64,000 bases of DNA, taken from contig NZ_UGQM01000001.1 of NCBI RefSeq assembly GCF_900454025.1, positions 5,828,001 to 5,892,000 on the forward strand, in the 5' to 3' direction. Source of the stretch: Mycolicibacterium gilvum. Lineage in GTDB: Bacteria > Actinomycetota > Actinomycetes > Mycobacteriales > Mycobacteriaceae. Within the stretch, counting starts at the first letter, position 1. Each line of letters starts with the position of its first letter. The notes below the pieces were generated by a model. That model was not told where the DNA came from. It worked only from the letters and a program-made list of their open reading frames with translations, and ran no database searches. The position numbers and the translations under genes are program-made. Below are positions 26,699 to 35,510 of this stretch, one piece after another.

Positions 26699-28173
26699 GG
26701 GCGCACCGGCGCCGAGAGCTCGATGCGTTCATCGGCGAGGGCGTCGACGAACTCGTCATCGTGGGTCACCGCCACGACAGCGGTTCCCGCGTCGGCGATC
26801 TCGGCGAACAGGTAGATGAGTTCCTCCCAGGTGCGGCGATCCTGACCGAAGGTGGGCTCGTCGGCGACGATCACCGCAGGTCGGGTCATCAGCACGGTCG
26901 CGACCGACAGCCGGCGCTTCTCGCCGCCCGAGAGCGTGTACGGGCTGCGGTCGGCGAGGTGGTCGAGGCGCAGCCGCGCCAGCAGGTCGTCGATCCGTGC
27001 CGAGGTGTCACCCGGGTTGCTTTTCAGGGCCTTCGGCCCCAACGCGAGCTCGTCGCGGACCGTTCCGGTGAGGAACTGGTGTTCGGGATCCTGAAAAACA
27101 CTCGCGATGCGGGTGAGCAGTTCTCTCGACCGCCACCGCACCGGTTCCGGTCTCTTCGGTGACGGCGCGAATGCATCGGTGCCTTGCAGTGTGCCGCCGC
27201 GCGGCGGCAACAGACCGCCCAGTGTCAGCGCCAATGTGGACTTCCCGGAGCCGTTCGGACCGGTGACCGCGGTGATGCGGCCCCGGGCGATCTCGGCGTT
27301 CACCCCGGTGCCGACCGGCGGGGCATCCCGATAACCGACGGCGAGGTCTGCTGCGACGAGCAGCGTCTCGGCAGCGACGGTGGGCGCGCGCCGCACGGTG
27401 ACGGCCGGGCTGTCCGGTATCCAGATTCCCGAGCGCACAAGGTGTTCACGTTCGCCCGCGATGGTCTGTTCGGGTGCGCCGTCGGCGATGACGGCGCCGT
27501 CGGCGCCGAGCACCACCACCCGGTCGATGACCGGAAGCCACACCTTGGTGCGGTGTTCGACGACCACCACGGTGGCACCGGTGGACTCGGCAGCGGCGGT
27601 GACCGCATCGCGGACCTCGACGACACCTGCGGGGTCGAGGTTCGCGGTGGGTTCGTCGAGCAGGATCAGGCCCGGTCTCATGGCCAGCACACCGGCCAGC
27701 GCGAGACGCTGCTTCTGCCCGCCGGACAGCTGCGAAGTCTCCTGCGCCAGTGGCATGTTCAGCCCCACCGCGGCCAGTGCCTCGTCCACCCGTGGCCAGA
27801 TCTCGCTGCGCGATACCCCGAAGTTCTCCATCCCGAACGCGACGTCGTCACCGACCTGCGACAGGATCACCTGGGCATCCGGGTCCTGGAGCACCATCCC
27901 GATGCGTGCCCTCTGCTGGGCGGGCGGGGCCCCGTCGACGAGGAGGCGCCCCGCGGCATGCCCTTCGTCGGCGCCGCCCAACAGGCCGGCGAGCCCCTGC
28001 AGCAGCGTCGACTTCCCCGAGCCCGACGGGCCGAGCAGCAGAACCCTCTCCCCGGACCCGATGAAGAGATCGATTTCTTTTGTCGCCCAGCGATTTTGAC
28101 CGGCGTGCCGCCAGCCCCAGCCCTGGGCTGCGACCTCGGCTCCGCCGCGGCGGGTGGCCGCGTCGGCGGTCAT
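26695..28173 (-). CDS. Fused double-ATPase EcfA-EcfA' subunit
   Basis: A 492-residue protein carrying both ATPase domains of an ECF transporter on one chain. Domain 1: [38 protein letters not shown]. Domain 2: GPNGSGKSTLALTL, LSGGEKRRLSV, VIVADEPTFGQD. Actinobacterial YkoD-like proteins have this fused form. ATG 28173 overlaps the stop of the S-component gene, and its own stop overlaps EcfT. It powers uptake of the thiamine-related substrate selected by the S component. Confidence 0.92.
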   Translation of the reverse strand: MTADAATRRGGAEVAAQGWGWRHAGQNRWATKEIDLFIGSGERVLLLGPSGSGKSTLLQGLAGLLGGADEGHAAGRLLVDGAPPAQQRARIGMVLQDPDAQVILSQVGDDVAFGMENFGVSRSEIWPRVDEALAAVGLNMPLAQETSQLSGGQKQRLALAGVLAMRPGLILLDEPTANLDPAGVVEVRDAVTAAAESTGATVVVVEHRTKVWLPVIDRVVVLGADGAVIADGAPEQTIAGEREHLVRSGIWIPDSPAVTVRRAPTVAAETLLVAADLAVGYRDAPPVGTGVNAEIARGRITAVTGPNGSGKSTLALTLGGLLPPRGGTLQGTDAFAPSPKRPEPVRWRSRELLTRIASVFQDPEHQFLTGTVRDELALGPKALKSNPGDTSARIDDLLARLRLDHLADRSPYTLSGGEKRRLSVATVLMTRPAVIVADEPTFGQDRRTWEELIYLFAEIADAGTAVVAVTHDDEFVDALADERIELSAPVRP

Positions 28174-28799
28174 CGGGACTGGCTGCTCGGCACCCTGCCG
28201 GAGGCGAAGCGGCTCAGCGCACCGGTCTTGGCGAGCCCGCGGACCACGAACCACGACAGCACCCCGGCCAGCACCGCGCCCGAGACCACCGCCGAACCGG
28301 TGTAGATGGCGGCGAACGCGGTGGTCGAGCCCGGGTACCAGAGGATCAGATCGTTGACGGCCAGGGCGACTCCGGCCGCGGCGCCGGCGAGCACGGCCAC
28401 GGGCAGATTCCACCGCCGGTACAGGAACGCCGCGAACACCAGCTCCGCGCCGAGGCCCTGCACCAGTCCCGACTCGATGGTCAGCACACCCCACTGGTTT
28501 CCGACGAGCGCCGACACCGTCGCGGCCACCAGTTCGCCGTACAGCGCCGCGCCCGGCTTCCGGATCACCAGCGCGGTGAGAACCCCGGCGAACAACCAGC
28601 CACCACCGGCGAGGGCCTGCAAGCCCGGCAGAACGGCGCCCAGCGGTGCGGCGATCGGATTGGAGGCGACATTCCAGAACACGAACACCAGCCCTGCGGC
28701 TACGGCCAGGACGCTGGCGACGACGATGTCGACCACCCGCCACTGCAGCACCGGCTTGCGGTCCTGTTCTGCTGTCGGATCAAGATAATGCTGGTCCAC
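28170..28799 (-). CDS. ykoE: YkoE-like ECF substrate-binding (S) component for thiamine precursor
   Basis: A membrane S component of about 209 residues with six helices (RVVDIVVASVLAVAAGLVFVFWN, GVLTALVIRKPGAALYGELVAATVS and others), matching YkoE proteins that import hydroxymethylpyrimidine or thiamine. GTG 28799 is preferred: the SD (GGGAG) that closes the riboswitch lies six bases upstream, whereas ATG 28805 directly abuts it. The TPP riboswitch in the leader independently supports the substrate assignment. Confidence 0.85.
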   Translation of the reverse strand: MDQHYLDPTAEQDRKPVLQWRVVDIVVASVLAVAAGLVFVFWNVASNPIAAPLGAVLPGLQALAGGGWLFAGVLTALVIRKPGAALYGELVAATVSALVGNQWGVLTIESGLVQGLGAELVFAAFLYRRWNLPVAVLAGAAAGVALAVNDLILWYPGSTTAFAAIYTGSAVVSGAVLAGVLSWFVVRGLAKTGALSRFASGRVPSSQSR

Positions 28800-28807
28800 G
28801 TGCATCT

Positions 28808-28897
28808 CCCTACGCCGGCATTACCCGGTCAGGTTCGTACGGTCGACAGCCGGTCAGCCGTCCTCTCAGCGCACTCGGTGTGCACTCCCGTGTGCGT
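28808..28897 (-). ncRNA. TPP riboswitch (THI element)
   Basis: Leader of the ECF operon. Read on the minus strand it contains ACGGGAGTGC, GCTGAGAGGA and then GAACCTGACCGGGTAAT with GCCGGCGTAGGGAG, the diagnostic conserved parts of the thiamine-pyrophosphate aptamer in the right order. The terminal GGGAG is also the ribosome binding site of the YkoE-like gene, so ligand binding probably hides the SD and blocks translation. Confidence 0.93.
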
Positions 28898-28937
28898 CCA
28901 AGCTAGCGCAGGGGGGCACGGGCACGCCAGGGCGGGG

Positions 28938-29519
28938 TCAGTCCCGCATCGACGCCCACCGCAGCCCGTCGGCGGTCTCGGTGACGACGTAGTCGGCCAC
29001 CGCGCGCGGATCGCAGCGGGCGATGTACTCGAGTTCCTGTGCCGCCCAGCGGTCCCAATGTGGGCGGTAGAGGTCGCCGTCGCGCGTGAGCGCGCGCTGC
29101 TTGCGGACCGCGTCCGGGGTGTCGACCCAGACGCCGAGATCGGCCAGGGCACGGTTGGCCGGCGACAGCGCACCGACGCCTTCGACGATCAGGCGGCGAC
29201 CGGCCTCGACGACATGCCAGCCGTCGGGTGCGTCCAAGGCCCAGTCCCACCGGCGCCACCGTCCCGGTCGTCCCTCGGAGCGCGGTTCCAGCAGTGCGCT
29301 GCCGACGTGTTCGCTCGCCCAGGACAGTCCGTCCCAGCCGGGGTAGATGTCGTCGAGGCGTACCACCTCGCTCGCCGGCCAGCACTGCTGCATCCGGTCG
29401 GCGAGCGTGGACTTTCCCGAACCCGACCGACCGTCGACGAGGACGGTGGTGCAGCCGTCGGCCACCATGCGGTCCACCACGGTCTCGATGCTGATCCCGC
29501 CGCCCCGCTCAGTACTCAT
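28938..29519 (-). CDS. Uridine-kinase-like P-loop NTPase
   Basis: A 193-residue P-loop protein. Walker A is [24 protein letters not shown] resembles the nucleoside-binding aspartate region of uridine/phosphoribulokinase-type kinases; RxxK-like arginines sit in RKQRALTRDGDLYRPHW. Actinobacterial genes of this kind are annotated as uridine kinase or nucleoside kinase, but the acceptor is unproven. It starts 14 bases after the response-regulator stop, so it may be the last gene of the CPBP-sensor-regulator operon. Confidence 0.75.
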   Translation of the reverse strand: MSTERGGGISIETVVDRMVADGCTTVLVDGRSGSGKSTLADRMQQCWPASEVVRLDDIYPGWDGLSWASEHVGSALLEPRSEGRPGRWRRWDWALDAPDGWHVVEAGRRLIVEGVGALSPANRALADLGVWVDTPDAVRKQRALTRDGDLYRPHWDRWAAQELEYIARCDPRAVADYVVTETADGLRWASMRD

Positions 29520-29533
29520 CGAGACCTCCCCGG

Positions 29534-30196
29534 TCAGTGCTCATTGAGGTAGGTGAGCACAGCCAGCACCCGCCGGTCGCCGTCGGCGGAAAGCGGCAGC
29601 TTCGCGAAGATGTTGCCGACGTGCTTGCGCACGGCCGCTTCGGACACGACCAGCCGTTGGGCGATCTGCGGGTTGGTCAGGCCCTGGGCCATGAGACCGA
29701 GCACCTCCTGCTCACGTGGTGTCAGCGTCGCCAGAACTCCTCGCCGGCGGGACGCACCCACGAGCGCGACAACGATGTCGGGATCGATGATCGTCGCGCC
29801 AGAAGCTATGTCGCGCACCGCATCCAGAAAGTGGCGCACGTGAGCGACGCGGTCCTTGAGCAGATAGCCCAGCCCAGCGCGGCCGGCGTCCTCGGTGCGG
29901 TCGAGGAGCTGGTCCAGGGAACCGACCGAGGTGTACTGCGACAGGATCACCACCGGCAGTCCCGGGGTGGCGCGGCGCAGTTCGATCGCCACCCGGATGC
30001 CCTCGTCGGTATGGGTCGGCGGCATCCGGACGTCGGTGACCACCAGGTCCGGGTTGTGCGCCCGCACGGCGGCGCGTAGTTCGTCGGCGGACTCGACCGC
30101 GGCGCACACCTGGTGGCCGTCGGATTCGAGCACCGTGACGATCCCCGCGCGCAGCAGCGGTGCGTCTTCGGCGAGCACGACGCGTAGTCCGGTCAT
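29534..30196 (-). CDS. NarL/LuxR-type response regulator
   Basis: A 220-residue regulator. Receiver domain: VVLAEDAPLLRAG, phospho-acceptor VTDVRMPP, GYLLKDRV with the conserved lysine. C-terminal HTH: LTPREQEVLGLMAQGLTNPQIAQRLVVSEAAVRKHV, LuxR class. The ATG overlaps the sensor-kinase stop by four bases, so the pair is cognate. Confidence 0.92.
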   Translation of the reverse strand: MTGLRVVLAEDAPLLRAGIVTVLESDGHQVCAAVESADELRAAVRAHNPDLVVTDVRMPPTHTDEGIRVAIELRRATPGLPVVILSQYTSVGSLDQLLDRTEDAGRAGLGYLLKDRVAHVRHFLDAVRDIASGATIIDPDIVVALVGASRRRGVLATLTPREQEVLGLMAQGLTNPQIAQRLVVSEAAVRKHVGNIFAKLPLSADGDRRVLAVLTYLNEH

Positions 30197-31419
30197 ACCG
30201 GGCACCGCATGCCGACCTCGGTGGGGCCACCGGCGGGGCTGGTGACCGTCAGCGTGCCGTTGACGGCCTCCACGCGGGCGGCCAGCGTGGCCAGCCCCCG
30301 GCCCGGCTGAATGGTCGCGCCACCGCGGCCGTCGTCTCGGATCACCAACCACCACAACCCGTCCCGGCGGTCGGCGGTGATCGTGACGTGGCCGGCAGAT
30401 GCGTGTTTGGCGCTGTTGGTCAGCGCCTCGTTGAGAACCAGATACGCCGTGTGCTCGACCGGGCCCGGTAGGCGGGCCGGGATCTCGGTGGCGCCGAAGT
30501 CGGCCTCGACGGCCACCGGATAACGACCGATCAGGTCGGTCGCCGCCGCGACCAGGCCGTGCTCGGTCAGCGCCCGCGGCAGGATGCCCAGCAGCACCGA
30601 CCGCAATTCGGCGGCGATGTCGTCGACCTGGCCGTGTGCGTCGGCGGCGAGGCGCCCGGCGGCCGAATCGCCGTGGGCGTTCTCGGCGATTCCCAGCGTC
30701 AGCGCCAGCGCCACCAGACGGTGCTGGACGCGATCGTGCAGGTCGCTTTCGATGCGCCGGCGTTCTTGCTCCACCGCGTCGAGGAGTGCGGTCCGAGAGT
30801 GCTCCAACCGGGCCACCTCGCGCTGCAGTGCGTGCGGATCCACCAGTGCCGCAACGGTGATCTGTGCGACCGCCGCCGCATAGGCCCCGACGAGGTACGC
30901 CGCCAGGACAAGGAGCGCGATACCGAGGGTGACCGCAGCCCACGCCTCGCCGGAGGAGTCGATCAGCCACAGCCCCACGTTGATCGGCTCACCCGGACGG
31001 ACCAACCACGGCGCGGCCACCATGACCCCGATCAGGATCGCCGAGAAACCAACCAGCACAACGCCCCACGGGCCGGTGAACATCGCCGTGAGGACCATGT
31101 AGCCGGCCTGGCGCAGCGTCGGCAGGCGCTGCTGCGCGCGTGCGGCATTCACGTCGGACCGCGCGCGCTCGGCAGCGGCTTCGTCGATCAGGGACAGTCG
31201 CGCGCACTCGATCTCCAGCAGCGGCGCCCACACCGCGGTGCGCGCCGATCGGCTGACCCCCATCACCAGGATCAACGGCAGACCGACGATCAGCACGGTA
31301 CCGAGGACACCACCGAACACAGTCCACAGCAGGGCCCGCCACGGCCACATCGAGACCAGATATCGCGGCCCGGAGATCATCGCGGCGACCAACGTTCGGG
31401 CCGGAGCCTGGACCATCAT
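30193..31419 (-). CDS. Membrane sensor histidine kinase (NarL-partner type)
   Basis: A 408-residue HisKA_3 kinase. N-terminal half: four to five membrane helices with an extracytoplasmic stretch between them. Then a coiled coil, the phospho-accepting EQERRRIESDLHDRVQHRLV region, and a compact HATPase with NEALTNSAKHA and IRDDGRGG. It overlaps the CPBP protease gene upstream and the response regulator downstream, forming one operon. Signal is unknown. Confidence 0.9.
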   Translation of the reverse strand: MMVQAPARTLVAAMISGPRYLVSMWPWRALLWTVFGGVLGTVLIVGLPLILVMGVSRSARTAVWAPLLEIECARLSLIDEAAAERARSDVNAARAQQRLPTLRQAGYMVLTAMFTGPWGVVLVGFSAILIGVMVAAPWLVRPGEPINVGLWLIDSSGEAWAAVTLGIALLVLAAYLVGAYAAAVAQITVAALVDPHALQREVARLEHSRTALLDAVEQERRRIESDLHDRVQHRLVALALTLGIAENAHGDSAAGRLAADAHGQVDDIAAELRSVLLGILPRALTEHGLVAAATDLIGRYPVAVEADFGATEIPARLPGPVEHTAYLVLNEALTNSAKHASAGHVTITADRRDGLWWLVIRDDGRGGATIQPGRGLATLAARVEAVNGTLTVTSPAGGPTEVGMRCPV

Positions 31420-32273
31420 CTGAGTCTAGAGCGGGCCAACGCGACCGCCGCCACGAACGGTGTCAGACCGATACAGAGCAGAGCCGTGGATTCGTTGACA
31501 CCGACACGGTCACCCAGGACGTGCAGCATCCCCAGCGCGGCGACGAGGTTGGCGCCGGAGTGCAGCATCGCGCCGGGCCAGACCGATCCGCAGGCCGACC
31601 ACATCCACCCGATGAGGAACTCCAGCAGTACGCTCAGCGGGATCCACCACACCATGCTCCAAACCGCCTGGGACACAGCCAGTTCCCCGCCGAAGTAGCC
31701 CACCCAGGGCAGCGGCCAGTGCCAGATCCCCCAGATCAGTCCCGTCAGAAGTGTGGTGGCGACCGGGCGTCCGGGCACCAGCCTGTCCCGCAGGTATGCC
31801 GTCCAGCCGTATTCCTCACCCCAGAAGATCGGTGCGGCGACGAGGCAGACCACAGGTCCGGCGGCGAGGTACGCCCATGCCGCGGCGGGCATGTCGAGTT
31901 CGGTGGGCGACCACCATCCCGTGAGGGTCGCGGCGGTCACGCCGATGAGCAGGACCCCCCACGGGATCGTGACTGCGGCCAGGCAGTACGGCCAGCAGGT
32001 GCGCAGGTCCAGCCGTAGGCCGGAGTCGGTGAAGCCTTCCCCGGTGATCCACCGCCGCACGATGCACGCGGCGATCGCCGGCACGAAGGCTGCGGTGGCG
32101 AGCTGGATCAGCGGGTCGTCGAGCGAACCGCCGAGGGCATGCACCCCGGCCCACGGCAACCAGGCCCCCAGGAACGCCAGGGCGAGGAACCACCGCACGC
32201 CTCGATGTCGGGACCGGGGCGGTCCGGGTGCGGTGGGCGGCTCGGCTCGTGTCAGATCCTGCTGTCGGGTCAT
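31416..32273 (-). CDS. CPBP family intramembrane metalloprotease
   Basis: A 285-residue multi-helix membrane protein with the CPBP (Abi/CAAX-protease-like) motifs: EEYGWTAYLRDRL for the catalytic glutamates, IWGIWHWPL with a metal-ligand histidine, and MLHSGANLVAA with a second. It is the first gene of an operon with a two-component system, so it may process a peptide or membrane protein that the kinase senses. That link is inference from gene order. Confidence 0.85.
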   Translation of the reverse strand: MTRQQDLTRAEPPTAPGPPRSRHRGVRWFLALAFLGAWLPWAGVHALGGSLDDPLIQLATAAFVPAIAACIVRRWITGEGFTDSGLRLDLRTCWPYCLAAVTIPWGVLLIGVTAATLTGWWSPTELDMPAAAWAYLAAGPVVCLVAAPIFWGEEYGWTAYLRDRLVPGRPVATTLLTGLIWGIWHWPLPWVGYFGGELAVSQAVWSMVWWIPLSVLLEFLIGWMWSACGSVWPGAMLHSGANLVAALGMLHVLGDRVGVNESTALLCIGLTPFVAAVALARSRLR

Positions 32274-32359
32274 GGATCCAGTTCAGTGCGACCCTGCCCG
32301 AAAGTCCCTGGCTCACAGGACCGTCCGACGGTAGCGCACGCGCTACCCCCGGATGCCGA

Positions 32360-32836
32360 TCAGCCCCGCGTCAGCCTCGGCCGCAGCCGTTCCGGCGCGA
32401 TCTCCGTGGTCACGGCGGCCTCACCGGCCATGTCGGTCGCCCACGCGATCAGACCGTCGGCGTCGACCGAATGCGGCGCAGGGCGAGCGACCTCGGCCAG
32501 ACCCGCGCAACCACGGTGAAGCAGGGCCGCCGCTCCGGGCATATTGCCCCGCTGGATGTGCGTGACGCCGACCGCCAGCTGTGCGAGCCCCTGCCACAGC
32601 GATCTCTCGTCCTGCGGGCGTTCTTTCCACGCGGCCTCGAGCACCTCGTGGGCGTTGAACGCCAACCCCTTGTCGAGGAGGTCCTGGGCGTAGGCGAGGT
32701 ACCCGGGTGCGGTCAGCCGAAGCTCGTCGGGTATCCGCGGGACGCCCTCGCTACCGGGCGGCAGCGGTCGGCCCAGCGCGTCCCGGGGCCGGGAGTTGCG
32801 TGGACGGCCGTCGTCGTCCCGGGTGCGTTCGGCCAT
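32360..32836 (-). CDS. DUF309 domain protein
   Basis: A 158-residue protein. After a charged disordered N-terminus comes the DUF309 helical core, LDKGLAFNAHEVLEAAWKERP, with the conserved histidine and glutamate of FxAHEVLE. Function of the family is unknown. It begins seven bases after the ethR stop and so is probably the second gene of the ethR transcript. Confidence 0.85.
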   Translation of the reverse strand: MAERTRDDDGRPRNSRPRDALGRPLPPGSEGVPRIPDELRLTAPGYLAYAQDLLDKGLAFNAHEVLEAAWKERPQDERSLWQGLAQLAVGVTHIQRGNMPGAAALLHRGCAGLAEVARPAPHSVDADGLIAWATDMAGEAAVTTEIAPERLRPRLTRG

Positions 32837-32843
32837 CCCTTCA

Positions 32844-33488
32844 TCATGCCCTCGGGGTCCCGTAGATACTGCTCACCCAGATGTGGGCGAGCGTGCCGAC
32901 CAGCCGGTCGGCGGTCACCGCAGCCTGTTCCGACGCAAACGCCGAGAGCATGATCCGCTCGTTCATCAGGTTCAGCGCGATCGCGAGGTCTTCGGCCGGC
33001 AGGGTGTCCGGCGCCGCACCGCGTTCGCGTTCGGCGCGGATGGACGCTGCGGTGTAGTCGATCCACTTCTGCATGAAGTGTGACCACACCCGCTGTACCT
33101 CCGGGTTGTTGGGCCGCATCGCCGCGCCGGCCAGCATCACGGCCCGGTGGGCGGCGAATGTCTCGAACAGCGCCTTGATCGCCTGCCACACCCCGGCGGG
33201 TTCGAGCGGACGGTCGTCGCGGCCACCCAGCGCGGCGTCCGCGCGCGCGTTCGCCTCGGCGATCACCCGGTCCAGCAGCGCCAGCAGCACCGCGTCCTTG
33301 GAGGAGAAGTAGAAGTAGAAGGTGGGGCGCGAGATTCCGGCGCCCCGGGCCAGGTCGTCGACGGAGATGTCGTTGAGGGGACGCTGCTCGAGAAGCTGCT
33401 CCGCGGTGGTCAGGATCGCCGACTCGCGGTCATCGCCGGACGGGCGGGCGGCCCGACGTCCCCGGCCGGTGCGAGTGGTGGAACTCAT
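32844..33488 (-). CDS. ethR: EthR-like TetR repressor
   Basis: A 214-residue protein closely following M. tuberculosis EthR: RRAARPSGDDRESAILTTAE, then ISVDDLARGAGISRPTFYFYF for the helix-turn-helix, and LNLMNERIMLSAFASEQ in the C-terminal domain. EthR represses ethA; its ligand pocket accepts hydrophobic molecules. ATG 33488 gives the known length. It is divergent from ethA, with two 15-base inverted repeats between the starts. Confidence 0.93.
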   Translation of the reverse strand: MSSTTRTGRGRRAARPSGDDRESAILTTAEQLLEQRPLNDISVDDLARGAGISRPTFYFYFSSKDAVLLALLDRVIAEANARADAALGGRDDRPLEPAGVWQAIKALFETFAAHRAVMLAGAAMRPNNPEVQRVWSHFMQKWIDYTAASIRAERERGAAPDTLPAEDLAIALNLMNERIMLSAFASEQAAVTADRLVGTLAHIWVSSIYGTPRA

Positions 33489-33517
33489 CGCCGCTACCTT
33501 ACACGACGTCGACTTTA

Positions 33518-33556
33518 TCGACACACTGTTGACAAGCATCGACACCGTGTTGATAC
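33518..33556. promoter_or_regulatory. EthR operators and ethA promoter
   Basis: Two tandem imperfect palindromes 21 bases apart, TCGACACACTGTTGA (33518-33532) and TCGACACCGTGTTGA (33539-33553). A perfect TTGACA (33529-33534) lies in the first and TGATAC (33551-33556) overlaps the second, 16 bases apart, so repressor binding would cover the whole ethA promoter. Confidence 0.7.
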
Positions 33557-33565
33557 CGTAGGGCC

Positions 33566-35041
33566 ATGAGCGATCATTTCGACGTCGTCATCGTCGGCGC
33601 CGGCATCTCCGGCATCAGCACCGCCTGGCACCTGCAGCAGCGCTGCCCGGACAAGAGCTACGTGATCCTGGAGCGCCGGGAGAACATCGGCGGCACCTGG
33701 GATCTGTTCAAGTACCCCGGCATCCGGTCGGACTCCGACATGTTCACCCTCGGTTTCCGCTTCAAGCCCTGGCCGTCCGCCCGCTCGATCGCCGACGGCC
33801 CGTCGATCTGGAACTACATCAACGAGGCCGCGCAGGAAAACGGCATCGACAAGCACATCCGGGTCAAGCACCAGGTCCTGGCGGCCAACTGGTCCGATGC
33901 CGAGAACCGGTGGGAGCTGACGGTCGACCACGACGGTGAGCAGAAGCAGATCACCTGCTCGTTCCTGTCGGTGTGCAGCGGCTACTACAACTACGACCAG
34001 GGGTACTCGCCGGAGTTCCCCGGAGCCGACGACTTCGCCGGCCAGATCATCCACCCCCAGCACTGGCCCGAGGACCTCGATTACACCGGCAAGCGCATCG
34101 TCGTCATCGGCTCCGGAGCCACCGCGGTCACCCTGATCCCGTCGCTGGTCGCCGGCGGCGCCGGACACGTCACGATGTTGCAGCGCTCCCCGACCTACAT
34201 CGGGTCGCTGCCGCTGGTGGATCCGATCGCGGAGAAAGCCAACAAGTACCTCCCCGGCAGCCTCGCGCACTTCGTGAACCGCTGGAAGGCCATCAGTTTC
34301 AGCACCCTGCAGTACCAACTGTCGCAGCGCTTCCCGAAGTACATGCGCAAGACGCTGATGACGATGGCCCAACGTCGGCTGCCGGAGGGCTACGACGTCG
34401 AGAAGCACTTCGGTCCGCGCTACAACCCGTGGGATGAGCGGCTGTGCCTGGCGCCCAACGGAGATCTGTTCAAGACCATCCGGGCCGGCAAGGCCGACGT
34501 CGTCACCGACACCATCGACCGGTTCACCGAGACCGGCATCAGACTCAACTCCGGTGAGGAGCTGGCAGCCGACATCATCGTCACCGCAACGGGTCTGAAC
34601 ATGCAGTTGTTCGGCGGCGCCACCGCGACCCGCAACGGTGAACCCATCGATCTGACCAAGACGATGACGTACAAGGGCCTGATGCTCTCGGGTGTGCCCA
34701 ACATGGCGATCACGTTCGGCTACACCAATGCGTCGTGGACGCTGAAGGCCGATCTGGTCTCGGAGTTCATCTGCCGCCTACTGAACTACATGGACGACAA
34801 CGGATTCGATCGTGTCGAGGCGCAACACCCCGGAGACAGCGTGGAGGAGAAGCCGTTCATGGACTTCTCTCCCGGCTACTTCCGCCGGGCCATGGACACG
34901 CTGCCGAAGTCGGGTTCGGAAGCCCCGTGGCGGCTGAAGCAGAACTACTTCATCGATCTGCGGACCATCCGCTACGGCAAGGTCGACGAGGAGTCCCTGC
35001 GCTTCACCAAACACGGTGCACCGGTAGCGCTTTCGTCCTAG
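33566..35041 (+). CDS. ethA: EthA-type FAD-containing Baeyer-Villiger monooxygenase
   Basis: A 491-residue flavoprotein closely following M. tuberculosis EthA. FAD site VIVGAGISGISTAWHLQ, the BVMO fingerprint GQIIHPQHWPEDLDY, NADPH site VVIGSGATAV, and the C-terminal GYTNASWTLKADLVSEF block. EthA oxidises ketones and activates thioamide prodrugs such as ethionamide; its natural substrate is unsettled. It is controlled by the divergent EthR-like repressor. The start at ATG 33566 is 10 bases after the predicted -10 box. Confidence 0.95.
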   Translation: MSDHFDVVIVGAGISGISTAWHLQQRCPDKSYVILERRENIGGTWDLFKYPGIRSDSDMFTLGFRFKPWPSARSIADGPSIWNYINEAAQENGIDKHIRVKHQVLAANWSDAENRWELTVDHDGEQKQITCSFLSVCSGYYNYDQGYSPEFPGADDFAGQIIHPQHWPEDLDYTGKRIVVIGSGATAVTLIPSLVAGGAGHVTMLQRSPTYIGSLPLVDPIAEKANKYLPGSLAHFVNRWKAISFSTLQYQLSQRFPKYMRKTLMTMAQRRLPEGYDVEKHFGPRYNPWDERLCLAPNGDLFKTIRAGKADVVTDTIDRFTETGIRLNSGEELAADIIVTATGLNMQLFGGATATRNGEPIDLTKTMTYKGLMLSGVPNMAITFGYTNASWTLKADLVSEFICRLLNYMDDNGFDRVEAQHPGDSVEEKPFMDFSPGYFRRAMDTLPKSGSEAPWRLKQNYFIDLRTIRYGKVDEESLRFTKHGAPVALSS

Positions 35042-35046
35042 CGACG

Positions 35047-35466
35047 TCAGCGCCGCCCGCGCGGGATCCCCGTCGCCCACAGCGCCCACGCGATGAGCAC
35101 CGGCTGGAAGAAGAGTCTGATCAGACGGCTGGTGTCGCTGTTGAGTCCGAACCCGTCGGCATGGTTCACGTACTGGGCGATGTTGCCCGGGAAGATCAGG
35201 ATGAAAAAGGCCGCCAGCAGCCGGCCGATCAGCACCCGGTCCCGGTTCAGGAGTGCCAGGCCCACCCCGAGAGTGATCTCCACACCGCCGGATGCCATGA
35301 CGACCCCGTCCGCGTCCATCGGCACCCACCGGGGAACCTGGGCCTGGAATTCCTCACGCGCCCAGAACAGGTGGCTGAATCCGGCGAAGATCATCGCGCC
35401 GGCGAGTGCGTACCGTCCCACGGTCCGGGCGCGGGTGGTCGGCGGGGGCGCAGGCAGGTCGGACAA
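35047..35466 (-). CDS. DoxX-like four-helix membrane protein
   Basis: A membrane protein of about 139 residues. YALAGAMIFAGFSHLFW, GGVEITLGVGLALL and FFILIFPGNIAQYVNHADGFG are typical of the DoxX/MauE-like superfamily, including the N-terminal helix, glycine-rich second helix and FPGNIxQ segment. No ATG is available; TTG 35466 has AAAGG seven bases upstream, while TTG 35505 is a longer alternative. It is convergent with ethA and follows the OhrR-like gene by 44 bases, possibly as its target. Confidence 0.75.
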   Translation of the reverse strand: MSDLPAPPPTTRARTVGRYALAGAMIFAGFSHLFWAREEFQAQVPRWVPMDADGVVMASGGVEITLGVGLALLNRDRVLIGRLLAAFFILIFPGNIAQYVNHADGFGLNSDTSRLIRLFFQPVLIAWALWATGIPRGRR

Positions 35467-35510
35467 GATCGGGCCTTTCGTCGTCGATTCCAGGTGAGGG
35501 GGCAAAAACG

